Notes under the pieces: generated by a model
Database searches by the model: none
What the model saw: the letters and a program-made list of their open reading frames with translations, nothing else
Told to the model about the DNA's origin: nothing
Assembly: GCA_003635265.1 (NCBI GenBank)
Contig: PYIZ01000034.1
Span: 274,197-338,196 of the forward strand
DNA length: 64,000 nucleotides
Reading direction: 5' to 3'
Source of the DNA: Candidatus Poribacteria bacterium
Lineage (GTDB): Bacteria; Poribacteria; WGA-4E; PCPOR2b
Position numbers and translations under genes: made by a program
Shown here: positions 46,926-56,333 of the stretch, piece by piece
How the letters are laid out: each line of letters begins with the position of its first letter
Numbering within the stretch: position 1 is the stretch's first letter

Positions 46926-48473
46926 TCATTGAACATTGACATAAAGAAACGGCGGCATCGTCAAAGCGACAACATCATCTTCGCCGGAAATCTCCTTCGC
47001 GACTCCCAGTGCGTCCTCTAAATTTTTCGCCCAATCCACCCCTAACCTCTTCGCAACGCGGTCATCTTTGGGACCAACCAAAATGACCCTGGACAGATAT
47101 TTCAGTGCATAGGTCGCCCAATACCAGACGGTGAAGGGATGAAATCCGTGATACGCGAACTTGTTGCGATAGCAATCTATTAAATGAGGGTCATGGGCGT
47201 ATTGCTCTTGAAACTGATTTTGCATTTCAAAAGGCTCGGTGGTTTCGGCGAGGACTTCATCAAAGAACTTCTTGTAAGCGACGTGGTATTCTTCGTGGAA
47301 GACTTCAAAGGTTGGATTCAAGATAATCACGACACCACCCTCTTTGATCAGCGGTTTGTTATAAAACCAGTTGAAAACATATCCCAATATGTCGCTGACA
47401 ACCAGAACGGGATTAATTCTAGCACCGATAGCATACGGGCTCATATCGGGCAACCCAAAGACCATAGTGCTGAACTGTTTCGGCACATCTATCATCAACT
47501 GATTTTTCATGGCTTCGAGGGTTTTGGGATGAACGCCATCAATGGTGCCGGCATTGATCTCAATCGGCTCATAATCGGTTCGGATGCCTTTGAAGATTTT
47601 GTACCGTAAAGCCTCCGGCAGCAGGGACAGTGCAGGTGGTGTCAATGTTTTTAACATTTTTTCAAAGCCATTGCATTGCGCGTTTGGCTTACCCAACTGT
47701 CGAAAACCTGTGGGATAAATCTGGTTATTCATGGCAGCTTCGATAACCATGATTTTACTATGATCCTGAATAACTCGGCTCATCCGCTCGATGCAATCGT
47801 GCATGTTTGACCCCCCAGGTTGCATAACATGCGGACTCTCCGCAGTCATGTGTGGGGAGTGATGTGGGGCGATTGAATTATACGTCCCCATTCCCACAGC
47901 GACCGACTTGTGCCCACCGTTGAGGGGAATTTGGATGGTGTCAACATAAATCACGAGATCACTTTCCACGACAGCACGTTCGACCTCAACGATTTCGTCT
48001 TGCCCCGTCTTGCCTAAATCAACGATATTATCCCGATCTTCCGCATCAAAGTTTCTCAACTGATATGGATAAAACTCGTTCATAATTTTGCGACCTAACA
48101 TATATGCCAATTCATGTGTCTTCATTTTGCGATGAAGTCCGCCAGCACAAATTAACTGTATATTATTCTTCACAACTCCGTAGGAGTCGAGCAAAGGCAG
48201 CAATGTTTCGAGCATAATCTGGCGCATATCAGGCTTTTTTGTCATCGGAAAGGGCTGACAGTTATTATCGAAAGCGATCAGGACCTTACTGTTTCCGTTG
48301 ACAAGTTCCTTCAGCGGAGGCATCCCTAGCGGGTTTTCGACAGCCTTTGTGAGCTGCGCTGGAATTTCGGCGCGGCTCACCCCCGGTTTTGCCGGTTGTG
48401 GATAGTAGATTTCCGAGTTATCGGGTAATTTTGCGTTAATCAGGTGATTGCCAGAGTAGGTCAAATATTTCAT
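46926..48473 (-). CDS. LarA-like (lactate racemase/DUF2088) protein
   Basis: This 515-residue protein of the LarA family contains an N-terminal domain with LIAFDNNCQPFPMTKKPDMRQIMLETLL and IQLICAGGLHRKM. The region VIYVDTIQIPLNGGHKSVAVGMGTYNSIAPHHSP corresponds to the nickel-pincer cofactor site with its conserved Lys. LarA enzymes racemise lactate or other 2-hydroxyacids. The chain is about 90 residues longer than L. plantarum LarA, with a helical C-terminal extension (GGVVIILNPTFEVFHEEYHVAYKKFFDEVL). No larB/C/E cofactor genes are in the window. A MarR-type regulator is divergent across a 166-base gap holding a large palindrome, so it probably controls this gene. Confidence 0.85.
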   Translation of the reverse strand: MKYLTYSGNHLINAKLPDNSEIYYPQPAKPGVSRAEIPAQLTKAVENPLGMPPLKELVNGNSKVLIAFDNNCQPFPMTKKPDMRQIMLETLLPLLDSYGVVKNNIQLICAGGLHRKMKTHELAYMLGRKIMNEFYPYQLRNFDAEDRDNIVDLGKTGQDEIVEVERAVVESDLVIYVDTIQIPLNGGHKSVAVGMGTYNSIAPHHSPHMTAESPHVMQPGGSNMHDCIERMSRVIQDHSKIMVIEAAMNNQIYPTGFRQLGKPNAQCNGFEKMLKTLTPPALSLLPEALRYKIFKGIRTDYEPIEINAGTIDGVHPKTLEAMKNQLMIDVPKQFSTMVFGLPDMSPYAIGARINPVLVVSDILGYVFNWFYNKPLIKEGGVVIILNPTFEVFHEEYHVAYKKFFDEVLAETTEPFEMQNQFQEQYAHDPHLIDCYRNKFAYHGFHPFTVWYWATYALKYLSRVILVGPKDDRVAKRLGVDWAKNLEDALGVAKEISGEDDVVALTMPPFLYVNVQ

Positions 48474-48542
48474 GGCCAGTTTTCCTTTGTGTGCTGTGAC
48501 TATTTAATTTTTGATGGATGTATATTTTTTCTCAGTTTGGGG

Positions 48543-48571
48543 TTGACTTTGGCAAAATTATATAGTATTAT
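48543..48571 (+). promoter_or_regulatory. Promoter of the MarR-ferritin-like gene
   Basis: TTGACT (48543-48548) and TATTAT (48566-48571) are 17 bases apart. The -10 overlaps the left arm of the palindrome at 48567-48610, the position expected for a repressor site. Confidence 0.65.
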
Positions 48572-48610
48572 ATCGTATACAATAGAATTATATCCGTTAT
48601 ACGACATAAT
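48567..48610. promoter_or_regulatory. Palindromic operator candidate between larA-like and marR-like genes
   Basis: attatatcgtata (48567-48579) and tatacgacataat (48598-48610) pair in 12 of 13 positions across 18 bases. The site lies in the divergent gap and overlaps the forward -10 box. It is AT-rich, as is usual for MarR operators. Binding is inferred from position and symmetry. Confidence 0.6.
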
Positions 48611-48639
48611 TCTAAAAATCCGAAAGAGATATAAAGAAA

Positions 48640-49506
48640 ATGTCTAAGTACGCCGAAAATACGATGCTGATTATGCGCGTGATGCGACATGCGCAAGCTG
48701 CGGTGAAATCACGTTTTGTGCAGCAGGTTGTACCGAAGAAACTCACGATCGTGCAGTTTAACGCTTTATTGCACCTCCATTGGTATGGGGGTGAATCCGG
48801 TATGACCATCAGCGAACTGGGAGAACATCTTGGACTCGCTCACAGCACCGCCTCTGGTCTTGTAGACCGCCTAGAGCGCGATGGATGGACTGTTCGTCGC
48901 AAATGCGATACAGATCGTCGACAGAATCGCATCCAATTGACGGAAAAGTCACAGCAGCTTTTTCAGGACAGAACAGATAGCGCGACTGATTTCTGGCACC
49001 AAACAATTGGACAACTGACCCCTGAAGAACAGGATGATCTAATCAAAAGTTTAACGCGCTTGAAACAAGTGATGGACAAACCTGTTTGGCCAAGTTATGA
49101 TCAACTTCACCCTCGCGATCCGGGGCATGTGAAAGAACGTCTCGAAGCTGAATTAGACGAATTGGCACATGCAAAGTTGACTTCAATGGGTACGCGGTTT
49201 ATCTTGGCAGAGATGGCGGAACAGCAAAATCAACATGAACTCGCAGCTTACCTAAAGCAGGTGGCTTCAGAGGAGATTCGCCACGCTAATCAAATCTTTG
49301 AACTGCTCGGACATGAACAAGGTCTCAAGGCAGCGCTGTCTGATCTTATTCGCCAAGATCGGGTCGTGCTTGAAGAATTATTAGATCTTGTGGATACCGC
49401 CCAGACTGTGAATCACAAAGAGAGTTTAGAACTGTTGCAGCGGATAGTTCAAGATAATAAGAGATACAAACGTTGGTTTTCTAATATGTTCAAACAGATA
49501 GATTAA
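48640..49506 (+). CDS. MarR-type regulator fused to a ferritin-like helical domain
   Basis: This 288-residue protein has two parts. Residues 1-150 are a MarR winged helix: LTIVQFNALLHLHWYGGESGMTISELGEHLGLAHSTASGLVDRLERDGWTVRRKCDTDRRQNRIQLTEKSQQLF shows the recognition helix and the wing with DxRxxR. Residues about 165-288 are helical. ERLEAELDELAHAKLTSMGTRFILAEMAEQQNQHELAAYLKQVASEEIRHANQIFELLG resembles the first half of a rubrerythrin/ferritin-like di-metal bundle with the E-x-x-H signature EEIRH. The second half lacks an obvious ExxH, so metal binding is uncertain. It is divergent to the LarA-like gene and probably regulates it and itself. ATG 48640 follows a weak GAAAGAGA. Confidence 0.8.
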   Translation: MSKYAENTMLIMRVMRHAQAAVKSRFVQQVVPKKLTIVQFNALLHLHWYGGESGMTISELGEHLGLAHSTASGLVDRLERDGWTVRRKCDTDRRQNRIQLTEKSQQLFQDRTDSATDFWHQTIGQLTPEEQDDLIKSLTRLKQVMDKPVWPSYDQLHPRDPGHVKERLEAELDELAHAKLTSMGTRFILAEMAEQQNQHELAAYLKQVASEEIRHANQIFELLGHEQGLKAALSDLIRQDRVVLEELLDLVDTAQTVNHKESLELLQRIVQDNKRYKRWFSNMFKQID

Positions 49507-49641
49507 TCCGGTGTTTTACTATCCCTTTAGTCTATTGGCTGTCAAAACGTAGTGATCAGTTAGTTATTTTAAAATTGATGACTAAATACGTCGAATCGGT
49601 CACAATCCTCGAAGGAGAATGTCTCTATTCCGGCATTTTTT

Positions 49642-50268
49642 GTGAAAGACAAAATGCAAGAAGAACATTACGACAAAATATTACCACGATGTGTACAAGC
49701 ATTTCCTGATGACGCGAAGCTGATTGAGCAGTTTCAACAGGGAGATAAATCGGTTTTCGATGAATTGGTGGTCCGCTATCATGACCGGACCTACCGGCTC
49801 GCGCAACGTTTTGTCCCGAATACCGAAGATGCCCTCGATATCACTCAAGATGCTTTTATCAGAGCCTATCAGGGACTCCCAGACTTCAAGAGAAAGTCTC
49901 AGTTTTATAGCTGGCTTTATCGCATCACTGTCAATCTTTGCATCGATTTCTTGCGTAAGAACGCACGGCGCGAAACGGTGAATTATGCGTTGGAATCTGA
50001 TGACCTCCCGATGATGAATATCGCAGATATTAATCTGAAACCTCCAACGCAAGCAGTTGAGGACAAAGAGCTATTGGTCTATCTCCGGCGGGCAATCATG
50101 CAACTAGCTCCCAAGCAGCGTGAGATTTTCATCCTTCGCCACTGGGAAGGCTTGTCGCTCAAAGAGATCGCCAATACATTGGGACGCTCAAGCGGTACTG
50201 TGAAAGCACATCTCTTCCACGCACACCGTAACTTGAGAAAGCTGCTTCGCCACTATCTTCAGGCGTAA
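49642..50268 (+). CDS. ECF-type RNA polymerase sigma factor
   Basis: This 208-residue sigma-70 family group 4 factor has region 2, FDELVVRYHDRTYRLAQRFVPNTEDALDITQDAFIRAYQGLPDFKRKSQFYSWLYRITVNLCIDFLRK. Region 4 is LRRAIMQLAPKQREIFILRHWEGLSLKEIANTLGRSSGTVKAHLFHAHRNLRKLL. It would direct transcription of a small stress or envelope regulon. The track starts at GTG 49642; ATG 49654 is possible. No anti-sigma gene follows, which is unusual for this RpoE-like type; instead a long non-coding stretch comes next. Confidence 0.93.
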   Translation: MKDKMQEEHYDKILPRCVQAFPDDAKLIEQFQQGDKSVFDELVVRYHDRTYRLAQRFVPNTEDALDITQDAFIRAYQGLPDFKRKSQFYSWLYRITVNLCIDFLRKNARRETVNYALESDDLPMMNIADINLKPPTQAVEDKELLVYLRRAIMQLAPKQREIFILRHWEGLSLKEIANTLGRSSGTVKAHLFHAHRNLRKLLRHYLQA

Positions 50269-51031
50269 TTCACTCAATGGTGGCTGAAATATCAAAATTG
50301 AGCGGTAAGAACCGCTTGTCACCCACCATCTGCCGAACGCTAGCTGTTCTCTGAGTTAATCTATGCCCTGCATCAGATTCAAGCACTTCCTTGTCACGCT
50401 TGATGGTCTTACCCGTATTATCCTCCTCTTTAAGCGATCCTGCCTCTGGAGTGAAAAACCTTACCCCGTCAGATTTCTCATTTCGTCTTAACGGTTTCTG
50501 AGCCTCCTTGACGTAGTCCCAATATAATCAAACAGGACCTCGCAAACAACCTTATTATGTCGATTTATCAGGTGCTAATCAAGCAGTTTGAAGATCACCC
50601 AATATGTATTGGAAGCGGTATTAGTAAAGGTGATGCAAGCATATCAAAAAGGAAACTGTGTGTCAAGATGAAAAATCTGTTTTAGAGGGCAATCGCATGT
50701 AAATATTGTGTAGGAATTACGCACTCCGACGGTGAGAATCATCTCCTATTTCATGCGCAGCATGACCTTGACTGTAGTAGATGATACCCTAAATCCCCTC
50801 GTGGGTACAGGTTTCCAACCTGTGCTTGCCCGGAGGTTAGCCAATCTGCGCGACGACAGCGGTTCACCCAGCGTTCTAATTGCTCCGCTGCCTAATTCCT
50901 AAACAGATGCAATTGTCCTCTCTGCTTTATCCTATGCGTCTCTCGCACGATTTTTTCGGTTGACCGCATTTTCTGACTGATGTATCATATCGGACGCACT
51001 TAATGCTGTAGACTAACAGGAGGCGCCAAAG
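50269..51031. other. Long intergenic region with possible gene remnants
   Basis: This 763-base gap holds no ORF above the track limit. On the minus strand a stop-free frame of about 85 codons (50527 to stop at 50270-50272) reads like protein (...SDGVRFFTPEAGSLKEEDN... QMVGDKRFLPLNFDISATIE) but lacks an early start codon. It could be a decayed gene or chance. On the plus strand a 42-codon ORF (50557-50685, MSIYQVLIKQFEDHPICIGS...) has no ribosome site. A hairpin, acaggt-ttcca-acctgt at 50807-50823, resembles a dispersed repeat. The end carries the gnd promoter. Confidence 0.4.
50960..50988 (+). promoter_or_regulatory. Candidate sigma70 promoter for gnd
   Basis: TTGACC (50960-50965) and TATCAT (50983-50988) are 17 bases apart, 43 bases before the gnd start. 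Confidence 0.6.
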
Positions 51032-52498
51032 ATGGCAAAAGCTGACATTGGGCTCATTGGATTAGCTGTGATGGGCGAAAATTTGACTCTCAATATTGAG
51101 AGTCAAGGGTTTCGGATCTCGGTATTCAATCGTACGGTTTCAAAGGTTGATAATTTCGTCGCAGGAGGAGCAAAGGGCAAGAATATTGTTGGCACACACT
51201 CAATCGAAGAGTTCATTGGTTCGCTGAGTACACCGAGGAAGATGATCCTAATGGTGCAGGCTGGTGCTGCGGTTGACGCATGTATTAACGAATTGACCCC
51301 ACATCTCTCGGAAGGCGATCTGATCATTGATGGTGGAAACTCAAATTTCCAAGACACCATCCGCCGTAACAAGGACCTCGCAGCGAAGGGAATATGGTTT
51401 ATGGGAACAGGCATATCGGGTGGAGAGGAAGGGGCTCGATATGGACCTGCGATGATGCCCGGCGGCACTCCTGAATCCTATGCACTTGTCGAACCTATCT
51501 TTACAAAAATTGCAGCCCAAGTCGATGGCACTCCGTGTGTGTCTCACATAGGTTCCGATGGTGCAGGACACTATGTCAAAATGGTGCATAATGGTATTGA
51601 ATACGGCGACATGCAGATCATCTGTGAGGCGTACGCACTGATGAAACACGTCCTCGGCATGAGTGCTGAAGAGATGCACCAGACTTTCAAGAAATGGAAT
51701 GAAGGTGAACTGGATTCATACCTAATTGAGATTACAGCCGACATCTTTACCCAGACGGATAAATCGGGTGTTCCCCTTGTGGAAGTTATCCTAGATGCTG
51801 CAGGACAAAAGGGCACAGGAAAATGGACAAGTATCTCTGCCCTAGATACCGGTATCGCCGCTCCAACCATCGCCGAGGCGGTCTTCGCACGGTGTATCTC
51901 CGCAGTGAAGGAAGAACGGGTCACAGCCTCGAAAATTATCCGCGGTCCAAGTGGCAAATATGAAGGTGATAAATTAGAGTTGCTAGAGGCTATCCATGAT
52001 GCTATGTATGCCTCCAAGATTTGCTCCTACGCCCAAGGATTTGCATTAATGCGTGAAGCAAGCAGCGAGTATAATTGGGATCTCGATCTGGGAACAATCG
52101 CTCTCGGCTGGCGCGGTGGGTGCATTATTCGCGCCCGTTTTCTGCATCGAATCGCCGAAGCCTATGAGAACGACCCCAACCTGCCAAATCTGTTACTTGA
52201 TCCCTACTTCCTCGAAGTAATTGAACGGACTCAAGACAACTGGCGGCATGTGGTGGCAACTGCTATGCAGCTCGGCATTCCGATACCAGCGTGCAGCTCG
52301 GCACTGGCTTACTTCGATAGCTACCGCAGCGCTCGTGTCTCCGCCAACCTGATTCAAGCACAACGGGATTACTTTGGCGCCCACACCTACAACCGAATTG
52401 ATGCCGATGGCAAGACAGTTGTGGACACAGATGGGCAGCCGACCGTTTTCCACACGGAGTGGATGGTGGAAGGTAGACCAGAAGTCGTTGTTGACTAA
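51032..52498 (+). CDS. gnd: 6-phosphogluconate dehydrogenase (decarboxylating)
   Basis: This 488-residue enzyme of the oxidative pentose phosphate pathway converts 6-phosphogluconate to ribulose 5-phosphate with NADP+. The Rossmann start [23 protein letters not shown] has the GxAxMGxN motif of the family. [23 protein letters not shown] is the substrate-binding signature, and [16 protein letters not shown] carries the catalytic Lys. The C-terminal part ([50 protein letters not shown]) completes the long homodimeric form of about 470-490 residues. CAGGAGG precedes the ATG. No zwf or edd is nearby. Confidence 0.97.
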   Translation: MAKADIGLIGLAVMGENLTLNIESQGFRISVFNRTVSKVDNFVAGGAKGKNIVGTHSIEEFIGSLSTPRKMILMVQAGAAVDACINELTPHLSEGDLIIDGGNSNFQDTIRRNKDLAAKGIWFMGTGISGGEEGARYGPAMMPGGTPESYALVEPIFTKIAAQVDGTPCVSHIGSDGAGHYVKMVHNGIEYGDMQIICEAYALMKHVLGMSAEEMHQTFKKWNEGELDSYLIEITADIFTQTDKSGVPLVEVILDAAGQKGTGKWTSISALDTGIAAPTIAEAVFARCISAVKEERVTASKIIRGPSGKYEGDKLELLEAIHDAMYASKICSYAQGFALMREASSEYNWDLDLGTIALGWRGGCIIRARFLHRIAEAYENDPNLPNLLLDPYFLEVIERTQDNWRHVVATAMQLGIPIPACSSALAYFDSYRSARVSANLIQAQRDYFGAHTYNRIDADGKTVVDTDGQPTVFHTEWMVEGRPEVVVD

Positions 52499-52592
52499 AA
52501 TATGATTCACGGATTCATGAATTCAATGAAGAAACCTATTAACGCTTGAACTCATGCCTATCTGACACCCTGAATTGAAAGGAGAGAATTGA

Positions 52593-53489
52593 ATGGATCA
52601 AGATGCAGCGGCAGCGTTGAAAAACTTCCAACCGAAACACGACTATTTTGTCGGAATTGATTCGGACGGTTGTGCGTTCAATTCGATGGAAGTCAAGCAC
52701 AACGACTGCTTCAGCGTCAACCTGATTAAGTACTTTGGTCTGCCTACTATTTCACGGCAAGTCCATCAAGCGTGGGATTTTGTGAACCTTTATTCCACAA
52801 CGCGCGGCTGCAATCGTTTCAAAGCGATCCTCCTTGTCTGTGATCTTCTCCGTGAGATACCGAAGGTTCAAAAGGCTGGTGTATCGGTCCCCGATTTTCC
52901 GTATCTTAGGGAATGGTCGGAAACGGAGACCAAACTCGGTAATCCCACACTTGAGGCAGTGATTGAAACCGCAACGGGCGCACAGCGGGAGGAGTTGAGC
53001 CAAGTACTTGAGTGGAGTCTCGCTGTCAATGAGAGTATTGCTGAGATTGTCCACAATCTGCCGCCCTTCCCCGGTGTCCGGGAGACGTTGCAGCGCCTAC
53101 AGGGTTGCGCTGATGCAATTGTCGTTTCAGCGACCCCCAACGAAGCACTCAGACGGGAATGGGCTGAACACAACATCGACCAATATGTCGCGGTGATTGC
53201 AGGACAGGAGATGGGATCTAAAACGGAGCATCTCACGTTGACAGCAAAAGGGAGGTATCCATCGGACCACATCCTGATGATTGGCGACGCTCCCGGCGAT
53301 TTGAAAGCGGCCCGAGACGTCGGTGCGCTGTTTTTTCCCGTCAATCCTGGATACGAGGAGGAATCGTGGGAACGTCTCGTGGATGTAGGAATGGATAAGT
53401 TCTTCAACAATGAGTATGCCGGAGCGTATGAAACTGGGCTAATTGAGGAGTTTGAAGCGTTGTTGCCCGAATCACCACCGTGGGGATGA
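52593..53489 (+). CDS. HAD-superfamily hydrolase
   Basis: This 298-residue HAD phosphatase has motif I FVGIDSDGCAFNSM with the nucleophile Asp and acid/base Asp two residues on. The thr/ser motif is seen in AIVVSATPNEALRREW, and the acidic motif IV in ILMIGDAPGDLKAARDVGALFFPVNPG. A helical cap of about 130 residues lies between motifs I and II. The substrate is probably a sugar phosphate, judging from neighbours (gnd upstream, sugar-type dehydrogenases downstream). AAGGAGAG precedes the ATG. Confidence 0.88.
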   Translation: MDQDAAAALKNFQPKHDYFVGIDSDGCAFNSMEVKHNDCFSVNLIKYFGLPTISRQVHQAWDFVNLYSTTRGCNRFKAILLVCDLLREIPKVQKAGVSVPDFPYLREWSETETKLGNPTLEAVIETATGAQREELSQVLEWSLAVNESIAEIVHNLPPFPGVRETLQRLQGCADAIVVSATPNEALRREWAEHNIDQYVAVIAGQEMGSKTEHLTLTAKGRYPSDHILMIGDAPGDLKAARDVGALFFPVNPGYEEESWERLVDVGMDKFFNNEYAGAYETGLIEEFEALLPESPPWG

Positions 53490-53588
53490 AGTACCTATGA
53501 TGGGCGACGCAAAGGTAACTTTCGGAAAACAGGATTTCTTGCTTTTCTTCGTTTTTCTATTTTTTAATTTTTTGAATGGAGACGATGT

Positions 53589-54536
53589 ATGAAAATTTTG
53601 GTACAAAGGCCAAATTCAGATGAAGAATTGAATCAGATCATCCGGGATGCTGCGGGTGAGGAAAATAGTGTTGTATTCGCAACCTCGCAAGAAGAGTACG
53701 TCAGAGAAGCTGCGGACGCAGAAATCCTTTTTGGCAGCTGTAGCGAGGAACTGTTCAAACAGATGCCGAACTTGAAGTGGATTCAATCCTCTAGCGCAGG
53801 GATGGATAGTACGCTGCATCCTGCACTCATAAATAGCGATGTCATTTTGACGAATGCGGCGGGATTGTATGGTTCCCACGTGGCAGATCAAGGTTTTGCG
53901 CTGCTGCTTGCTCTCGCACGAGGTATAGACCAATTCACCCGTAATCAGGATCAGCGTAAATGGGGCGGTGGAGGGCCCATGATCGAGATTGGCGGCTTCA
54001 CGATCGGTATCGTTGGCATGGGCGGGATTGGTCAACACATGGCGAGACGCGCCAAAGGCTTTGAGATGTATGTTATCTCTGTCGATGCCTACCGCACAGA
54101 TAAGCCAGATGTCGTTGACGAGTTGATGCCGATTGATCAGCTTCCCGATCTCATGAGTCGTGCGGATGTAGTGATGATTGCCTGCCCACTCACAGATGAG
54201 ACACGAGGGCTAATCAACGCCGAAAACCTCGCACTGATGAAGCCGACCGCCTATTTCATCAATGTTGCCCGCGGTCCAATTGTTGATGAGCCTGCCCTCA
54301 TCGAAGTTCTTAGAGCAGGAAAGATTGCTGCCGCAGGGTTAGACGTTACGGAAATTGAACCGCTTCCGCAGGATAGCCCTTTGTGGGATATGAAGAACGT
54401 GATCCTCACGCCGCACGCCGCTGGGGGGTCACAACATCGGCCACGCCGTACTATCGAGTTTTTCTGCGATAATATCAGACGGTATAGATCGGGCGAACCA
54501 CTAAAGAATGTGGTCAGGAAAACACTCGGATTTTAG
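53589..54536 (+). CDS. D-isomer-specific 2-hydroxyacid dehydrogenase
   Basis: This 315-residue NAD-dependent dehydrogenase belongs to the D-lactate/glyoxylate/phosphoglycerate dehydrogenase family. The NAD site is FTIGIVGMGGIGQHMARRAKGFEMYVISVDAY. The catalytic region VMIACPLTDETRGLINAENLALMKPTAYFINVARGPIVDEPAL includes the conserved Arg, the Glu lies in GLDVTEIEPLP, and the His in NVILTPHAAGGSQHRP. ATG 53589 follows GGAGACG. A clear terminator lies 10 bases downstream, so the transcript ends here. Confidence 0.92.
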   Translation: MKILVQRPNSDEELNQIIRDAAGEENSVVFATSQEEYVREAADAEILFGSCSEELFKQMPNLKWIQSSSAGMDSTLHPALINSDVILTNAAGLYGSHVADQGFALLLALARGIDQFTRNQDQRKWGGGGPMIEIGGFTIGIVGMGGIGQHMARRAKGFEMYVISVDAYRTDKPDVVDELMPIDQLPDLMSRADVVMIACPLTDETRGLINAENLALMKPTAYFINVARGPIVDEPALIEVLRAGKIAAAGLDVTEIEPLPQDSPLWDMKNVILTPHAAGGSQHRPRRTIEFFCDNIRRYRSGEPLKNVVRKTLGF

Positions 54537-54544
54537 GAGAGATC

Positions 54545-54573
54545 AAGGGACTGGGCAAAACAGTCCCTTTTTT
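54545..54573 (+). terminator. Intrinsic terminator after the 2-hydroxyacid dehydrogenase
   Basis: Arms aagggactg (54545-54553) and cagtccctt (54561-54569) with a ggcaaaa loop are followed by a T-run. Confidence 0.9.
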
Positions 54574-54711
54574 GTTGGCACAGAAGCGTTACCCATTTCT
54601 CACTAGATTCGACTAGGAAGAATAGGAAGTGAAAAAAGTTTGAACCTTGAAGCGGGTATCTGTGTGATATATCGTGATACCGGCGAATTGTAGGAAAAGG
54701 GGTTGTGTACC

Positions 54712-55494
54712 GTGGCATTGACACCAGCGCAATGCGAATTTTTCAAACTGTTCGGGTATCTCTATCTTCCCAACCTACTAACGGAAGAGATTGCGTGGAT
54801 GACTGAGGAACATCGAGCAGTCTTTGAAAAGAAGGGAATGGTGCATGATGGGACAAAGCGTTCTCAAATTGTTCCCTTTATCGACCAAAGCGAGCGTCTC
54901 TGCACCCTTTTGGACCATCTAAAAGTGCTTGAGGTGATAGGGTCGCTGTTGGGCGAGGACTTCAATTACGTGGGTGGAGATGGGAATTACTACAGTGGGG
55001 ATACCGGCTGGCATTCCGATGGCGCACACGAGGTTGGGCTTTACGCCAAGTTCCATCTTTATCTTGATTCACTCACACGCGATACGGGGTGTATCCGCGT
55101 GATACCGGGAAGCCACCTATTTGGGGAGTGGCGCAAGCGTATTGAGCAGGTGCGTGGTTCAAATGAAGTGTTGGGCATCGATGGGAGCGATGTTCCGTGC
55201 GTCGCTGTTGAAACTGAACCGGGTGATGTCGTGGTTTTCAACCACAACATTTATCACGCCTCGTTCGGTGGAGGACGTAGTCGCCGCCACTTTGACCTCA
55301 ATGTGGCAAGTAGAGCAAAAACAGATGCTGAGATTGCTGGACTCGATAATTATCTGCAGCGGGATGGCAAGCCACGGTATTATCCAAGGTCAGAAAGCGT
55401 CCACTCAGAGGTTATGCGCCAAACCGCTTCGTCTGAGCGAATGTATCATTTGGAACAGGTCATCGAACGCGAAACATATCTCTCGAAAGCATGA
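54712..55494 (+). CDS. Phytanoyl-CoA dioxygenase (PhyH) family protein
   Basis: This 260-residue Fe(II)/2-oxoglutarate-dependent oxygenase has facial-triad residues in DTGWHSDGAHEVGLY (His-x-Asp) and FNHNIYHASFGGGRSRRHFDLN (distal His, plus an Arg able to bind 2-oxoglutarate). TRDTGCIRVIPGSHLFGEWRK is typical of PhyH. It probably hydroxylates a small substrate that cannot be named. I start it at GTG 54712, nine bases after AGGAAAAGGGG; the track's TTG 54703 lies inside that region. It is followed by an SDR and a Gfo/Idh gene in the same row. Confidence 0.87.
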   Translation: MALTPAQCEFFKLFGYLYLPNLLTEEIAWMTEEHRAVFEKKGMVHDGTKRSQIVPFIDQSERLCTLLDHLKVLEVIGSLLGEDFNYVGGDGNYYSGDTGWHSDGAHEVGLYAKFHLYLDSLTRDTGCIRVIPGSHLFGEWRKRIEQVRGSNEVLGIDGSDVPCVAVETEPGDVVVFNHNIYHASFGGGRSRRHFDLNVASRAKTDAEIAGLDNYLQRDGKPRYYPRSESVHSEVMRQTASSERMYHLEQVIERETYLSKA

Positions 55495-55519
55495 ACTGAG
55501 ACTAAGAGGAGAACAAGCT

Positions 55520-56320
55520 ATGGGGGATCGCTTAAAAGATAAGGTGGCAATCGTGACCGGCGCAGGATCTGTCGGACCGGGTTGGGGGAATGGTAAGGCG
55601 ACCTCCGTTCTCTTCGCACGCGAAGGGGCGAAAGTCTTCGCTATTGACATAAACCTCGCCGCTGCCGAGGAGACAAAGGGAATCATCGACCAAGAGGGTG
55701 GCGATTGTACCGCCCATCAGACAGATGTTTCCAAGTCTGAGGCGGTTGAGGAAATGGTGGAACGCTGCCTTGAAACCTACGGTCACATCGACATTCTTCA
55801 CAATAATGTCGGTATTCTTGAACTCGGCGGTCCGGTTGAGGCAAGCGAAGAAAGCTGGGATTTCGTCAACAACGTCAATCTCAAGAGCATCTTTTTGACT
55901 TGCAAATATGTGCTCCCTCAGATGGAACAGCAGGGAGGCGGTGCTATCGTGAACATCTCCTCTATCGCTGGAATCCGCTGGCTGGGAGTACCCTACATCT
56001 CTTACAGCACGACCAAAGGAGCAATCAGGCAGTTCACCCAGAGTATTGCCCTCCAGTACGCTCAAAAGAACATCCGAGCCAACAGTATTCTGCCCGGTTT
56101 CATGAACACACCGATGGTCATTAAATCGCTTGTCGATAGCTATGGGGACGGAGATGTAGAGAAACTGATCGAGGTTCGAAATAACCTCTGTCCTACCGGG
56201 AAGATGGGCGATGCTTGGGATGTGGCGTACGCTGCCCTGTTTCTCGCCTCGGATGAGGCGAAATACATCACCGGGACAGAACTCGTCGTCGATGGTGGAG
56301 CGAGTTGTAAATGCGTCTAA
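55520..56320 (+). CDS. Short-chain dehydrogenase/reductase
   Basis: This 266-residue SDR oxidoreductase shows KVAIVTGAGSVGPGWGNGKATSVLFAREGAKVFAIDIN (NAD site, with a longer-than-usual insertion), DILHNNVGIL, IVNISSIAGIRWLGVPYISYSTTKGAIRQFT (Ser-Tyr-x3-Lys catalytic set) and ITGTELVVDGGASC at the end. I start it at ATG 55520, preceded by AGAGGAGAA; the track's 399-residue version runs back through the PhyH gene in another frame. Together with PhyH and the following Gfo/Idh it suggests stepwise oxidation of a sugar or polyol. Confidence 0.92.
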   Translation: MGDRLKDKVAIVTGAGSVGPGWGNGKATSVLFAREGAKVFAIDINLAAAEETKGIIDQEGGDCTAHQTDVSKSEAVEEMVERCLETYGHIDILHNNVGILELGGPVEASEESWDFVNNVNLKSIFLTCKYVLPQMEQQGGGAIVNISSIAGIRWLGVPYISYSTTKGAIRQFTQSIALQYAQKNIRANSILPGFMNTPMVIKSLVDSYGDGDVEKLIEVRNNLCPTGKMGDAWDVAYAALFLASDEAKYITGTELVVDGGASCKCV

Positions 56321-56333
56321 GGAGGATGGCGAC

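Noticed and set aside
55121-55519. 133-residue N-terminal extension of the SDR ORF
   Set aside because: It is the PhyH gene read in another frame; a good ribosome site precedes ATG 55520.
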